Source: Cristatella mucedo (taxonomy: Eukaryota > Bryozoa > Phylactolaemata > Cristatellidae). Taken from it: a stretch of 64,000 nt of DNA. Below are positions 1-12,747 of this stretch, in pieces. The notes under the pieces were generated by a model. That model did not search any database and was not told where the DNA came from. It was given only the letters and a program-made list of their open reading frames with translations. Location: assembly GCA_009760855.2 (NCBI GenBank), contig WPIO01000049.1:2070001-2134000 (forward strand), in the 5' to 3' direction. A program made the translations under genes and the position numbers. The stretch's first letter is position 1. Each line of letters opens with the position of its first letter.

Positions 1-146
1 AGAGGGGGATGAGAGAGAAAGACCAGGAGACACTAGGGGAGAGAGGGCCAGAGAGATGGATAGATAGCGAGAAATGGATAGAGCGAGGGAGAGCAAGGGA
101 GAGAGGAAGAGGAAAGTTTTTTAAGGGAGGAGTAAAGGAGACGGAA

Positions 147-189
<43 letters not shown>

Positions 190-240
190 CAGGGCGGAGG
201 AGTGAATAAGAGAGCTTATTGCAGCGAGACAGGGTAAGAT
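1..240. repeat. purine-rich GA tract
   Basis: The first 240 bases are almost all G and A on the plus strand, with a clean (GA)n run at about 154-186. It may continue upstream of the window. No gene is visible in it. Confidence 0.85.
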
Positions 241-316
241 AACCAAGCGTGAGAGAGAATGAGAATGAGAAATGCGCAGGTCGAGAGAGGAAAAGGAAGG
301 CGATAAGACGGTGAAG

Positions 317-320
<4 letters not shown>

Positions 321-361
<41 letters not shown>
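321..361. repeat. (CAG)13 microsatellite
   Basis: About 13 perfect CAG units followed by a few ATC triplets. The tract reads as polyalanine or polyleucine in open frames on the two strands, but nothing around it supports a gene. Confidence 0.9.
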
Positions 362-362
<1 letters not shown>

Positions 363-2136
363 CATCATTTGTAGTATGCAGCGTGCAAAATCATCGAAGC
401 AATCGATGCACAATTATAGGCGCGCTGAAAAGCGTAGAGACCTTTCCAGACACATTCGCGTTGCTACAGGGGAAAATCCAGTTAACCTGCAGACACAGAT
501 CCGAAGTAAGTCTCGAGCAGGTTGCTTTGCTCGCGCAAGTTTCAAAGAAAAATCGCGCGTTAGGTAAATTTACAGTGACGTAAACTGCCAAATGTACCGA
601 AGCGATGTCCAAACTTTTTATACGCAAGAGACACTGATAATTCCTTTTACAAACTGGCTCTTAGAATTAAGTAATTCAATTTAGTGAAAATGCGTATAAA
701 TTTCGATGCATACGAGACAATTTTCAAAACTATTTGTGTAGGAACGCCCGCTGTGCGAGTTTAATAGCGAGCGTATACGAGGACTAGTAGGCATTCGGTC
801 ATGAAACATTGGACCGTAGGCCAAAGAACAAATGGTCCCAGTTAACATGCATTTAACGGTTGCACTTTCATAAACTGGTGAATGCAACAACAAAAATACG
901 AGAGAAAGTTTCTTTGACGCTTATAGTCCTTAGTCCATTTAAACCTTACGAATTTCCTCACGTTAGAGTGCCTTGAAAAATGACTGCATTGTCCGCCTTG
1001 GAGGTACTTGGAAACACTAGGTAGTATTAAAAAGATGTATTATTATTGTTATTAACAATAGTAGTAGCAGTAGCGGCAGGAGCAGCAGCAGCAGTAGTAG
1101 TGGTAGTAGTACTAATGGTAGCAGTATTATAAGAGCAGTTCACCAACTATGTTTATTTCCTAGTCTAACGATGTCACCAACCGGCATTTCGGAGACCATC
1201 GGCTTACCGAAAAAGGACAGTTAGTAGCGTCGCGGTCGCTACGCAATTTCGAATTGGTGAGACTTTGGTGATCTGAAACTTAGAGAAGATGTGCAAGACC
1301 TGGTACAATCGACATAAAGCAAAGTGAACCGGTCGCCTACGCGTCACCGTGCCGAAGTTCAGTGCTGTTCATTCTCGTCAGCGAGCGAGAAGTGCAAAGT
1401 GCATCTTGACTCTCTCCTCCGCTGGCAGGCAGTCGCCTACTGCCGCCTCTCGGCTACCGCGAGCTTATCGCCGCCGCAATCCCCTGCGGGATGCTTGCAC
1501 CCGCACCTGCTGCTTGGCCGCTGTTGCGGTAAGGGCCAATAAATAACACAAGCATCAATCTCGCGACCGGCGACCCGTACGTGGCGCCCGCGCGTCATAA
1601 CGACTTGGCAACTGGCCGAGAAGGAGGAGGAGGAGGAGGAGGCTAAGGAATTTCGCCGCGTAAAAGAGCTACTTCCCGGTCGATGTCGAGATGCAGAAAG
1701 AGTGCAGACGCCTCTGCCCCAGGGCAAAAAAGCGGCACGGATTGGAGCCCCATGGGCTGCAAGATGGCCGCGCCGCTCGCGAGTGCACCAGCAGATGGAT
1801 CGCGCGGCGGCCGGGGCTGTGCCCCGTCCTCTAGTGCACTTGAAGGCCGGAGCTCCGAGCTCAGTAGAAAATTTAGGCGAGGCTGGCAGCAGACATAAGA
1901 CAAGACAGGCTGAGACAAGATGTCTGACAAAACTGACAAGCCAGCGCCGTCTGCTGGCGCCAACTTCGCGAGCTGTGAACCATCAGACGAGGTTAGCGAG
2001 ATGTGGCCATGCTGGAAAAAAAATAAAAATAAAAAATAACTATCATCAACCGAAATAGGTCTTGAATTTGTATACGAGGGTACGGCGCGTAAAGGGATTC
2101 GAGGCTGATTAGCAAGCTGGCGCTGACCGATGGCTA
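362..2136. other. no recognised gene; minor triplet repeats
   Basis: No transposon or protein similarity was recognised. It contains a degenerate AGC/AGT triplet patch at 1059-1128 and a (GGA)7 patch near 1622-1643. The part from about 1320 to 1900 is richer in GC and CpG than its surroundings. Open frames there overlap on both strands and look like chance. Confidence 0.5.
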
Positions 2137-2157
2137 GAGAGAGAGTGAGAGTGAGTG

Positions 2158-2246
<89 letters not shown>

Positions 2247-2266
2247 TAAAGAGAGCGAGAGAGAGA

Positions 2267-2330
<64 letters not shown>
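2137..2330. repeat. (GA)n microsatellite
   Basis: About 190 bp of (GA)n, interrupted by a G9 run near 2237-2245 and short GAGCGA variants. The long Ser/Leu or Arg/Glu frames over it are repeat read-through. Confidence 0.95.
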
Positions 2331-2331
<1 letters not shown>

Positions 2332-3253
2332 GGTGCAAATTGCGTCTATAGATGCCATAGAAAAATTCAATCGCATTGCTAAAATTGAAAACTGGGTTAA
2401 GGAAATTGCTGTAATTTTGAATTGTTCCGGACGTTCCTTAAACGACCGACACATTATTTGGTAGCCGGCGTAAGATGATGGAAAGAGAGCTGCACCACTA
2501 CGGATTATGGTGGATTTAATTGTTACAGTTAAAAATTAAGCTGTGCTGGAAAATGTACTTTACAGTTGAACATTAAGGTGTGCTGGAAAATAGACAAAAG
2601 CTGAGGAATAAAAAATGAAAGAGCATCAGGCTTAGGTAATGATGCATCCGAAACAAAAGAGAGAAAATGACGTAGAACGAATGCGTAAATATCGTGGACA
2701 ACAACGAGACAAACAAACGACAGAGAAAGGTGCTCAGCATTAAAGCACCGATGTTGAGCGAAAGGGAAATTTTCTTAAAGCTACGCACGACAAGAGACAG
2801 AATAGGAATCCAACATATGTCGCGCTTTCAAAGCTCGCAGAATATCTCATGATTGACGAGAAATTCAAAAGAAGCAAGTGAACGAGGATTACTAGGAGCA
2901 GCTTTGCACTGCCGAAGCTCTATTAAATATCAGTACCAACTACTGACGACAGAAATCGCGATCAACTAAAAAGAACGTCATTGCTCAGAGAGGATGTTAT
3001 CGAGGACCATATTAAAGACTATTAATGATCAGCTAAGAACTCATACGAAAATATATTGTCATCGAACAAAGGTCTTTATGATTACAATTATATTCAGGTT
3101 GTTTAGGTAATATAGTTATTAAAATCACGAGTTTGCATACTGTTCATGTTGGTTCAATAAAGATCTTCCAACATCAGTAAAGAACTGCTACGTTTGGCTT
3201 GTTAAAGCAAAATTAAAGTTTCCGCATTCTTAGGGAATATGCTAGTAATTGCA
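2331..3253. other. unassigned AT-rich stretch
   Basis: No gene or known repeat was recognised. A short motif (CTGTGCTGGAAAAT and a close variant) occurs twice, near 2541 and 2579, suggesting a small local duplication. Confidence 0.4.
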
Positions 3254-3412
3254 ATATTAATAATAATAATGCATTTGTATAGCACTCGAGTAGAGCCAAA
3301 TATTCTTCTAGGCACTTCACACAGGCTGGATAGAAACCATAAGAACTGATGAGATACAACTTATGCAAAATTGCCGCACGCATCAGCACATAAATAGCAA
3401 TGCGTTTCATAT
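3254..3412 (-). mobile_element. L2-like LINE 3' end, diverged
   Basis: Read on the minus strand this ends in (ATT)n preceded by a decayed copy of the L2 terminal module (reverse form ATAGCACTCGAG...TTCTAGGCACTT). The sequence farther from the tail resembles the minus-strand L2 at 19.2 kb more than the intact copy at 44.8 kb, which suggests an older subfamily. No coding part remains. Confidence 0.55.
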
Positions 3413-3555
3413 AAAACGAATGCGGCGAAGAGCACGCTGGGAAGACGTCGCCTAATGACCGGAATCAGAGGAGCCCGAGGTTAGAGGACGAACTCAGATA
3501 GCTAGCGGGAGCAAGAGAATGACGTGGCCTTAAAGACGCGACCCATGCTTGAGGG

Positions 3556-4352
3556 ATGGAGCCAGCTCACTTAAGCTCCACAATCAAGTCTGCCTACTTT
3601 CAGATACGTAATATTGCTAAAATTTGGGCTTGAAAGGATAAGGACACTACGTCTAAGTTGGTCCATGCATTTGTGACATCCCGTCTTGACTTCTCTAACT
3701 CACTGCTTGCTGGCCTACCGGTACGTGCAATCAGGCGATGACAGCTGCTGCAAAACTCCGCAGCTAGGCTTGTCTGATGTGAGCGTCGCAGTTGCCACAT
3801 TACACCGCTTCTCGCCAACCTGCACTGGCTCCCAGTCAAGCAACGGATCGACTTCAAGGTTTTGCTACTCACCTTTAAGTCCCCTCTTCCTTTGACTCTA
3901 GCCTGCCTATCAGATCTATCCCCACCAGGCTAAGCATCGTACCGCCCACTTTTCGGAATCTAATCGTTTACCTATACCTCGTACGAACCTCAAATCCTAG
4001 ACCGCGCCTCTAGCTCGTAAGCTCCCAAAGCCTGGAGCTCACTCCCGACTTCCGTCACGACATCCCCTGAATAAACCACATTAAAAAACGCACCTATTTT
4101 TGATAGCATTTAGTGGATCCTGTGATTCATCATTTATTTGCTTGTGTGTGCTGACACTGTGCATGCTGCCATTAACCATACTTGAATGCTGACGTGTGCA
4201 TGTCACCCCTAACCATGTTATTCATGTTGTCTATCAAACATGATACCACACTCCACTAGATCGTGTTTCCTTTGCAGCAAATGTAAAGCGCCTAGAAAGA
4301 GGTTGAGTTCTCTGGGGGCGCTTTATTGGGTTTATTATTATTATCATTGTCA
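3556..4352 (+). mobile_element. L2-like LINE, 5'-truncated 3' portion
   Basis: About 800 bp closely matching the last part of the L2 at 44.8-46.8 kb: the RT C-terminal region (LHWLPVKQRIDFK-type segment near 3810-3860), the 3' untranslated segment with TGCTGACACTGTGCATGCTG, the terminal module GTAAAGCGCCTAGAAAGAGG and an ATT-rich tail. The frame is broken by stops and small indels. The 5' end is lost at the point matching about 45,990 of the intact copy, typical of incomplete reverse transcription. Confidence 0.9.
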
Positions 4353-5170
4353 TAGGTCAAAGAGGTGTGGCCCAAAGTCGCGATTGAAACGTCCGCGACA
4401 AAAAGGCTAGCCTCCGGTACTACTGTATTCGTATGCCGTCTCTTAGTGAAATAATTTATTCGCTAACTTGTTGTCCATAGAAAGCCTGGGTGCTTAAGGA
4501 GGCTTAAACCGGTGCACCGGTTCAACGTATCTAGAAAGGAGACAAGCCACGAAGGGCTGTAAGGGTCAGAATAAGAATTGTGTTGCGACAGTTGATCAAC
4601 TGAAAGTAATTACAGCTCCTTCAGAAAAGGAGAGACACTTGGTTAAATTTCTATAACTTGTTGATCAACTCTGCAGCCGTATTCGTAACCAGTTGTAGAG
4701 GCCCTAATGGCTTTTTTAACAACCCAGCCAAAACTGACTGCCTGGAGTCTGGACAGAACCAGGGAGCCAGTGACATGCTTGACCGGGTCACCGGGTCAGT
4801 CCTTAATCTTGGATCGGGACCACCTGATGGCGAGCTGTGGAAGCTCTCTTCTGAAGGAAACTGTCAAACGGTAATCGGTGGTCCAAAAGACAAACACACA
4901 TTTCGATTAGATGATGACGGTCGCACTATGTCACCACTGAGTGAAATAGAAAAGTCCAGCAACAACGTCAGGATGTCCTCGGGCGGATTTCGGCTGATAC
5001 TACAATTCTAGCTTAAGTAAATAAGCCGTTGTGCAGGATCGAGCGTGCGAAGGGTAGCACTTGACCTTTCAACGCCGATATTATCGTCAGTGGCGTAAAT
5101 GAAACGTAGCTGTGCGCCGTAGGCGGCGAAGAAGTGAGCAATGGCTAGCCGATGCCACGAGCTCGCCTTT
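4353..5170. other. unassigned; one open stretch at 4658-5011
   Basis: No known repeat was recognised. An open plus-strand frame of about 117 codons at 4658-5011 lacks a convincing ATG start and matches no family I know. It is within the length expected by chance. Confidence 0.35.
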
Positions 5171-5358
5171 CCGACAGTATCCGACAGTATCCGACAGTAT
5201 CCGACAGTATCCGACAGTATCCGACAGTATCCGACAGTATCCGACAGTATCCGACAGTGTCCGACAGTATCCGACAGTATCCGACAGTATCCGACAGTAT
5301 CCGACAGTATCCGACAGTATCCGACAGTATCCGACAGTATCCGACAGTATCCGAAAGT
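5171..5358. repeat. 10-bp minisatellite CCGACAGTAT x18
   Basis: Eighteen head-to-tail copies of CCGACAGTAT, identical except one A-to-G change at 5251-5260, then a partial diverged copy. Because 10 is not a multiple of 3 and the unit has no stop in any phase, all three frames on a strand encode the same cyclic decapeptide (QYPTVSDSIR on the plus strand). The overlapping long open frames here are a consequence of that and are not genes. Confidence 0.97.
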
Positions 5359-6445
5359 GGAGAACACTACAAAGGGCCGAGAATAGCCCTGCGGGGAACC
5401 GCACAGCTGGCCGGTCAGCTGGACGTGACGTGATCACCGAGTGACACGGACTGGTCGCGAGCGAAAAGAGCGATTCGAACAACGCCAGAGTGTCGTCGCG
5501 AAGAGAGACCGTTCTTTCTCAGTCGCTATAGCTGGATATTCTGACCAATCGCGTCGAACGCCTGTGGTAGATCGAGCAGGGCCAGAGCAGAGCGGCGCTA
5601 CCGCCACCTGCAGATCAGGTAGCCGGTCGGAGCAACGTGGCGGCGATTGAAGAGAAACAGCACTGCGAAAGCCGAAAAGTTCCGACTGAAATTGTCATGA
5701 CAAATATGTTCTGTAAATGTGCTTCTCGAGCAGCTTAGCGAAAAAATCCTTTTGAAAATAGATCTCGTGCCAAAAAAAAAGGAAGGCAGGCGGACTGGGC
5801 GATCATCGGTGGTAAGAGAACAATCACCGATTTGAGCGACTCTAGAAAAACCTCTTTATCCAGAGAAGCAGCAAAGGCCCGAGAAACGAATGGGCTGCTT
5901 GCGACCATCTGCAAAGACCAACGATACCGACAGTACAGCACAGCGCTGCTGATCCTGCACGAATCAAGTGCTACTAAGCTTCTTACTATCCACCTTAAAC
6001 GCATAACGCTGCGGTCCAGACGATAGGCCATATTTTAGCATTATAATGCAAACAACTTGACTGTCTCTAACCTCAAATATAATATCAATAGAAGTGGTAA
6101 TAACAGAAATGACAGTAATAACATGTAATTTGTATTGCTCTTAAGAGAGCGTAATTTATATTCAGGTGTTTAACAAATTTATGAGAGAATAGGCTGATAT
6201 GTATGTGGTTAAATGACAACGTGGTCTCACGCTCGACTTGTGACGCAAAGCCGAACTACCTTACTATGCCTTGGTCTGTGATCATTCATGAAGCATAGAA
6301 ATGGTGCAGATGGAAAAGAAATTTAGCGTTGCGAGGACCGAAACTGACTGGATATAACTTCCTACTCTTTTATATTTATTTCCCTCTTGCTTTTAATAAA
6401 GTCTGTTCAAAATAACATTAATATTACTAATCTTATATCACATGT
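5359..6445. other. unassigned; open frame 5739-6026
   Basis: No known repeat. A plus-strand frame is open from just after a TAG at 5736-5738 to a stop at 6024-6026 (about 95 codons) with mixed, non-repetitive composition rich in Arg, Lys, Ser and Thr. The opposite strand is open over almost the same bases, which weakens a coding call. I recognise no domain. Confidence 0.3.
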
Positions 6446-6517
6446 GGGAACATTTTGTCTGGGACATTTTGTCAGGGACATTATGTCTGGGACATTTCAT
6501 CCGGGAACATTTGGTCC
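6446..6517 (+). repeat. 14-15-bp minisatellite, 5 copies
   Basis: Five adjacent variants of GGGACATTTTGTCT: 6446-6460, 6461-6474, 6475-6488, 6489-6502 and 6503-6517. The first and last carry an extra A (GGGAACATTT). Confidence 0.9.
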
Positions 6518-6937
6518 TAGTACCCCTTGGTCACACCGGTTCATAATCCTAACAATCACCGAAAAGATTTTCAAAGAATAGCTCTCACGTTATAGATACA
6601 GAGATGTGCATGCGTTGGCCTAGTTATAAATCTAGCAATCTACAGCACTTGATGAAAGGAGCAGCGTCCCGGGCACATGTCTCGCTTGACGAGACTCTCT
6701 CCGGTGGTCACTCCGTCTGCAGACTCTGCAAAGTTTAGACCCAACTTCATAAAGCCAGGTGCCGACAAATTCCACTACTAGCTCAATAAAATGCAACTGC
6801 TGGCTTTTCTTGAATCTGTTCCTTAACAGCAGTGTCTATAGGATTAGGCAACAGTCAAAGTGTCTTAAAAAAACAACTTAGTGTTCCTTCCATCTCACTC
6901 TCTGAAAACGTCTCTGCAGGATCTGCCAAATCTAGCT
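6518..6937. other. unassigned stretch
   Basis: Nothing recognised: no TE similarity, no long repeat, no convincing open frame. Confidence 0.4.
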
Positions 6938-7145
6938 CTTGCAGCTCTGCCGCGGAGTTCTGCTAATACTTTCTTTACAGCATTACATTGCGGTGTTCCA
7001 GCAGCTCCGCCATGAAGCCCTGCTAATATTTGCTCATTGTCTTGCTCCAGCAGGTCTGCCACGAACCTCTGCTAATAATTGCTCTTGGCCGTACTGCAGC
7101 AGGTCTGCCACGAAGCTCTGCTACAGCTCGCTATTGTCGCTCAGC
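6938..7145 (+). repeat. 49-bp degenerate minisatellite, ~4 copies
   Basis: Copies of a unit beginning GCAGCAGGTCTGCCACGAAG and continuing CTCTGCTAATAATTGCTC start near 6998, 7047 and 7096, exactly 49 bp apart. A more diverged first copy starts near 6941 and carries about 11 extra bases. Confidence 0.8.
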
Positions 7146-7417
7146 CTGTGCTCGAAGCGAAGGCTGAGCAGTCGAGCGCTCCGACCGAGCGCTCCGCGCC
7201 GCTTGCCGAGCCCATCTTGCCATCGAGCTGGGAGAGCGTGTACAGTGGGCCGTGCATTAAGAGGGTAAAGGCCAACGAAGGCAGCTCCGTGGGCCTCTGG
7301 GGGCAGAGGGTTGATTAGGCAGAAATTGTAGCTCCTTGTATGCTGGATAGGAACGGCGTAAGAACGTGAAGCTGTATAGCCCGGTGGATCACTCTACCTC
7401 CCAGCTAGCCACGTGAT

Positions 7418-7566
<149 letters not shown>

Positions 7567-7943
7567 TGACTTCGCTAACCGAACGTGAACCAAAGTCCCG
7601 GCTCAGCACGGTGACCCGCGAACCAGAGCTGACACAGGTGCAGCCGGATCGTCATCCATCTTCAGATCACGTGCTGCTAATGAATCTTCCGTAAGCACCT
7701 CATTGGCCATCAAGACGGGCGGAAGGCTTGGAAGTCGGTGCAACCGAGAATTTATGATCCGCCGATAGGTTAAGCTGCTTACCTAAAGCTAGAAGATCCA
7801 CATCCCAGATTCATCAAAAGGTCCACACCTCCAATTAATCGACTTCAAATCAAGCAGCATACTATAATCAGCCAACAAACAAAAAAGTAAAGGTTAGGTG
7901 ATTTAAAATCCTTATTAACGTAGAGCACATTTCCACTCAAAGT

Positions 7944-8010
7944 TGGCAATAAAGAATTACCTCGAACCCACGACGGGGTCATGAAGTGCAAGCACCTTAC
8001 CTCTATGCAA
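7944..8010 (-). mobile_element. SINE-B fragment (tRNA-like head)
   Basis: Read on the minus strand this has the SINE-B head order: an A-box-like GGTAAGGTGCTTGCACTTCA, then GTCGTGGGTTCGAGG, a B-box. It matches the better copies at 8.5 and 31.1 kb but is short and diverged. Confidence 0.5.
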
Positions 8011-8037
8011 ACACAGTCACCATTTCCGAGGCGGAAC

Positions 8038-8400
8038 GATAATAATAATAGCTAATTTTTATGGCACACTAAGATAAAATTAAACTATATCCAGGCGACT
8101 TACAAGTTCTTACAGGTAATCAAATTCAAGGGTTGAGTCGCACGCGTAATATCAAGCATTACAAAACAAACAAGTATCGTGCTTAGGCGAGCATTCTAAA
8201 GCGAACATCAGGACCTCTCCCTTTCCCGGTCATCGGTTTGTCGGACGTCTGGTTATTAACATGCCGGTGAAGGGCAAGCTAAGCAGAGTGAAAGAGTCTT
8301 TAGCTGAGATTTAAGGTCATTGATGCCGGCAGTGACAGCAGCCAGAAGTCAGCTATGTACTTTCCCGGGCAAGCGAGCTACAGACTCGATCACCAAGATA
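8038..8400 (-). mobile_element. diverged L2/SINE 3' tail and flanking repeat-like DNA
   Basis: 8038-8130 on the minus strand shows a decayed terminal module ending in ATT triplets (reverse form AATAATAATAG...ATGGCACAC...ATCCAGGCGACTTAC). The following 250 bp has phrases (GAGATTTAAGGTCATTG, CGATCACCAAGAT) that look repeat-derived but were not matched to another copy here. Confidence 0.4.
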
Positions 8401-8420
8401 TTTAAAACGTTGTAAGACAT

Positions 8421-8605
8421 AAAAAAAATACATACAAATACTAGCTGATTTGACAGCCTCTTTTGTATAGCGACAGAAGAGCCCTTAATGCTATCACTAC
8501 CACTAGCAGCAGCGATACAGGATCGCCCACCACAGGATTCGAACCCACGACCTCGGGGCCGGGGTCGTGAAAAGCAACGGTCTTACCTTGTGTGCCATCG
8601 TAACT
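8421..8605 (-). mobile_element. SINE-B (tRNA-derived SINE)
   Basis: Good SINE-B copy. In minus orientation it has the A-box region (GGCACACAAGGTAAGACCG), a GTCGTGGGTTCGAATCCTG stretch containing a consensus polymerase III B-box, then the family body (GGGCGATCCTGTATCGC...AAGGGCTCTTCTGTCGCTAT) and an A/T-rich tail at 8421-8445. It has no protein-coding capacity and would depend on a LINE RT for movement. Confidence 0.8.
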
Positions 8606-8915
8606 ATAATCTGAGGATCGGGGGTGAGGTAGAGAGCAGACAGGTGGAGTAAGCCCCGATGTCGAATTGCTATGCTGGTGCAAGTGAGCTGGAGCTGGAG
8701 ATCAATCGATACCAGGCCGGCGCTAGAGAGCTCTGGATACATATATTATTTATAGGATTTATCCAGGATCTCCTGGATAAATCTGCGGATCTCGCTCCCA
8801 AGGTTCGTGGTACTTTAGTGATAGCAAGTGAGCCCATTGACTCGCTTCGCATAGTCATTGCAGAAATAGAATACCGTACATACATTTCTACGTATATTGC
8901 TTGCCTCTTGTTACA
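8606..8915. other. unassigned; may include Helitron 3' flank
   Basis: This lies just downstream of the minus-strand Helitron coding remnant. I could not find a clear CTRR terminus with its 3' hairpin, so the end of the Helitron is not placed. Confidence 0.3.
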
Positions 8916-9500
8916 TTATTTCTTTGTCATCGTAGGGTCTGGACAGCAATTGAGCGCGAAGCAAATGTTATCCGGATGACTGAGCTGCGAAGCGGCCACG
9001 TAGACTTGCCCATGAGCGAAAACATCCTCAAGAAAGAAAAAATTTAAGGCGCTCGAGCGTCTGACCTTGTAATTTGTTGATTGTCATGGCAAAAGACATC
9101 GCGGCGTTTCGGAATTGTCGCCTTCGCCGCTCAAATGGGACGTCACCATCACGTTAGGAGCGAGAGCGATACGTGCAATAAGGACAACGTTGCCATCGAA
9201 TTGGCCGCCAATTATTTAGGCTTCCAAAGCACGACTGTGCTACACATTGTGGACTAGTACGAGCCTTGTGCCATCGCAGAGCCCCTTCCCCGAGTTTAGA
9301 TTGCGCAACAACACAATGGGCATGCCAGGATTGAGCGAGACCTCGTGAGGAGGCAAGGAGCCCGGACAGGGTGATAGTGCTAAGGTAATCCGGAGGAATG
9401 TCAGTCTCGTTTTCAGCGTCAGCTATCGTTTCCGCCCTTCGACACAACGACGCCTCGCCCGGGTTGCGTTTAGTGCATTCTTTGTTTATTGCATAGACCA
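8916..9500 (-). pseudogene. Helitron Rep/Hel helicase C-terminal remnant
   Basis: Translated on the minus strand in shifting frames, this gives the C-terminal part of the Pif1-like helicase of Helitron transposons, in the right order. First, near 9370-9400, comes a DIPPDYLSTITLSG-like segment. After a frameshift follow LPPHEVSLNPGMPIVLLRN and GLCDGTRLV (9250-9350), then IGGQFDGNVVLIARIAL (9130-9200). After another shift come PFERRRRQF and SFAMTINKLQGQTLE (9060-9120), then LEDVFAHGQVYVAASQL (8970-9030), ending at a TAA at 8916-8918. Family members carry MTINKSQGQTLERV and VFSHGQLYVALSRV at these points, so the match is specific. At least three frameshifts and two stops make it inactive. The Rep nuclease and ATPase motif I parts were not found upstream. 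Confidence 0.85.
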
Positions 9501-10019
9501 GTACTTGTCAGTTCAAGTATGCATCTTCCTGAAACCCAGAATTGATCAGCAGAAGGAAGTGGAGAAGCCACGAAACGTCCAATCAATAAGGTCAACGACG
9601 GAAGCATGCATGCATCGTTGTCGATGAAGCTCGATGATCGCAGGGGTCACTTTGTCCTGTTCGGGAGTTGTAGGATGTGTTCCGTTGCCAAGTTGAAGTA
9701 GTCAAGAGGCATAGCTCTCCGTGCGTCAGCATTGACAACGCCACCCCACCGCCCGAGCATATTCTCGTGTTGTCGACACACTTCAGCCCGTAATTGCGAC
9801 TTTTCAAGGACGCGTAGACAATTTGTTGCCCCTCTCGACGATAGGAAGCGTTTGGAGGAAATCGCCAGAGATGGCTATTTACCCACTTTTGGTATCCAAC
9901 TGCCTAAGAAATCCGGATGAAGCCGCCGGCCTCCATGAAGTAGGTGGCTTCACGAAAATGGCGGCGCTCGTGCCAGCTCCCAAACCAGCTCACATCTAAC
10001 CAGCTCCAGTCTAGTCCAG
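9501..10019. other. unassigned flank of Helitron remnant
   Basis: This could hold more of the Helitron on the minus strand, but I see no helicase Walker motif or Rep motif. Short open frames on both strands are unremarkable. Confidence 0.35.
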
Positions 10020-10973
<954 letters not shown>

Positions 10974-10999
10974 GCAGCCGATTGATAAAGCCCGGCAAG

Positions 11000-12747
11000 A
11001 AGCTTATGAACCTCGCACCCAGCAACAATATTTACAAGATAAGAGATTTCATCTCTAAGGTATCAGCAACCCTTCTAGACTCCAGTACCTCGGTAACAAC
11101 CCAACCGAGCTCCTCTCAATCAATGAATCCGTGAATCACCACCTGAATGTCTAAATTTGAGGAGGCCATGGGTGATCTCGTCATTAAATTCATCTCCCAA
11201 TTCAAGAAGACTAATAGTCCGGTAGAACCTGTACCCACTGTCCTACTTCGATGATGCACAGATCTGCTGTTGACATGCAGATCTAACATAATGTCCTTAG
11301 ATGATGAAGTGTCCCTGCCCCTTTTAAAAGGCAGTGGTTAGGCGACTGATGAAGAAAGCAACACTAAATCAAGAAAATATGAACAGCTTTCTTCCAGCCT
11401 ATCTCTACCGTTCCTATAAAAGGCAGTAGAACGTGTTATTGCAGACCAGCTGAACCCTTACATGGAAACTTCACAAAGTTAACATTACTTAGGTTTAATA
11501 AAGATCTTCTCATGAATTCAGACTTATGTAAAGTCTCTCTACCTGTTTTGCTTGATCTTTCGACAGCGTTCGATGCGTCATAGTATTTTTGATGTGAACA
11601 AAAAAATATCATCCGAGGAACACTGAAATATGGGGCACCTCAGCGCTCTGTGCTTTGTCCGGTTCTTTTTACGGTTCATACTCTCCCTCTTACCAATTTG
11701 ATTGGCAGGCACAGCTTTCACTGCTATGTAGATGACACTCAGTTGCACTTTTGCTTTGACCTCTACCAGCATTCCAGCTCGAGAACTCTCTCAGCTCCTT
11801 TGCTAAATGTATTGCTGACATCCGTATACGGATGGCAGCGAACTTTCTCAAATTAAATGACAATAAAAATAATTTAATAATTATGGGAGAACCCAGCTTT
11901 ACTTAGAATATGGCAACCCATCACTCAAAATTGGCTCTGTCAGCATATCTCCTGTTGCATCTGCGCCAAATCAATGTGTCTCGTTCCAAAGTGACTTTGC
12001 ACTAGCCGGCGGCATCAGCTCCACTGTAAAGTCTGCCTACTGTCATCTACATAACATTGCTAATATTTGGGTTTGCTTAGACAAGGATGATGCATCAAAA
12101 TTGGTCCATGCAAATGTGACATCGCCTCTCAACTTTTGCAACTCACTACTTGCTCGTCTACCAGACTATGCAATCAGGCGCTTGCAGTTGGTGCAAAACT
12201 CTGCAGCTAGGCATGTCTATCGTGAGCATCGCAGTTTTCACGTCACACCACTTCTTGCCGGCCTGCACTAGCTCCCAACCAAGCAGCTCATTGAATTTAA
12301 GGTTTTATCACTCACTTTTAGGTCCCTTTATTCTCTGGCTCTAGGTTACCTATCAGAACTACTGCCCTACCAGGCTAGGAATTGTAGGGCCTACTTTCCT
12401 GAATCAAATCGTTTACCTGCACTACGTAAGAGCCTAAAATCCTTTGGAGACCGTGCATTTAGTTCGTATACTCCCAAAGTCTGGAACTCACTCCCGACTT
12501 GCTTCACAGCATCTCGTTACTTGACGACACTTAAAAAGAAGCTAAAAACGCACCTAGTTATTACAACATTTAGTGCGTTCTTTTCATTCGTCCTTTGTGT
12601 GCTTGTGTGTGCTGGTACTGCATGCTGCCACTAATCATAGTTGCACGCTGACCTTGTGCAAGTCACCCCTAACAATTTTAGTCTTGTTTACATTGTTGGA
12701 TGCTACCACTCACCGTATGATAATGCTTTCTTCAGCATTTGAAAGTG

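Noticed and set aside
5170-5358. CRISPR-like array
   Set aside because: The units are directly adjacent without spacers, so this is a minisatellite.
5008-5482. Repeated decapeptide ORFs on both strands
   Set aside because: A 10-bp satellite without stop codons is open in all frames. There is no evidence of translation.
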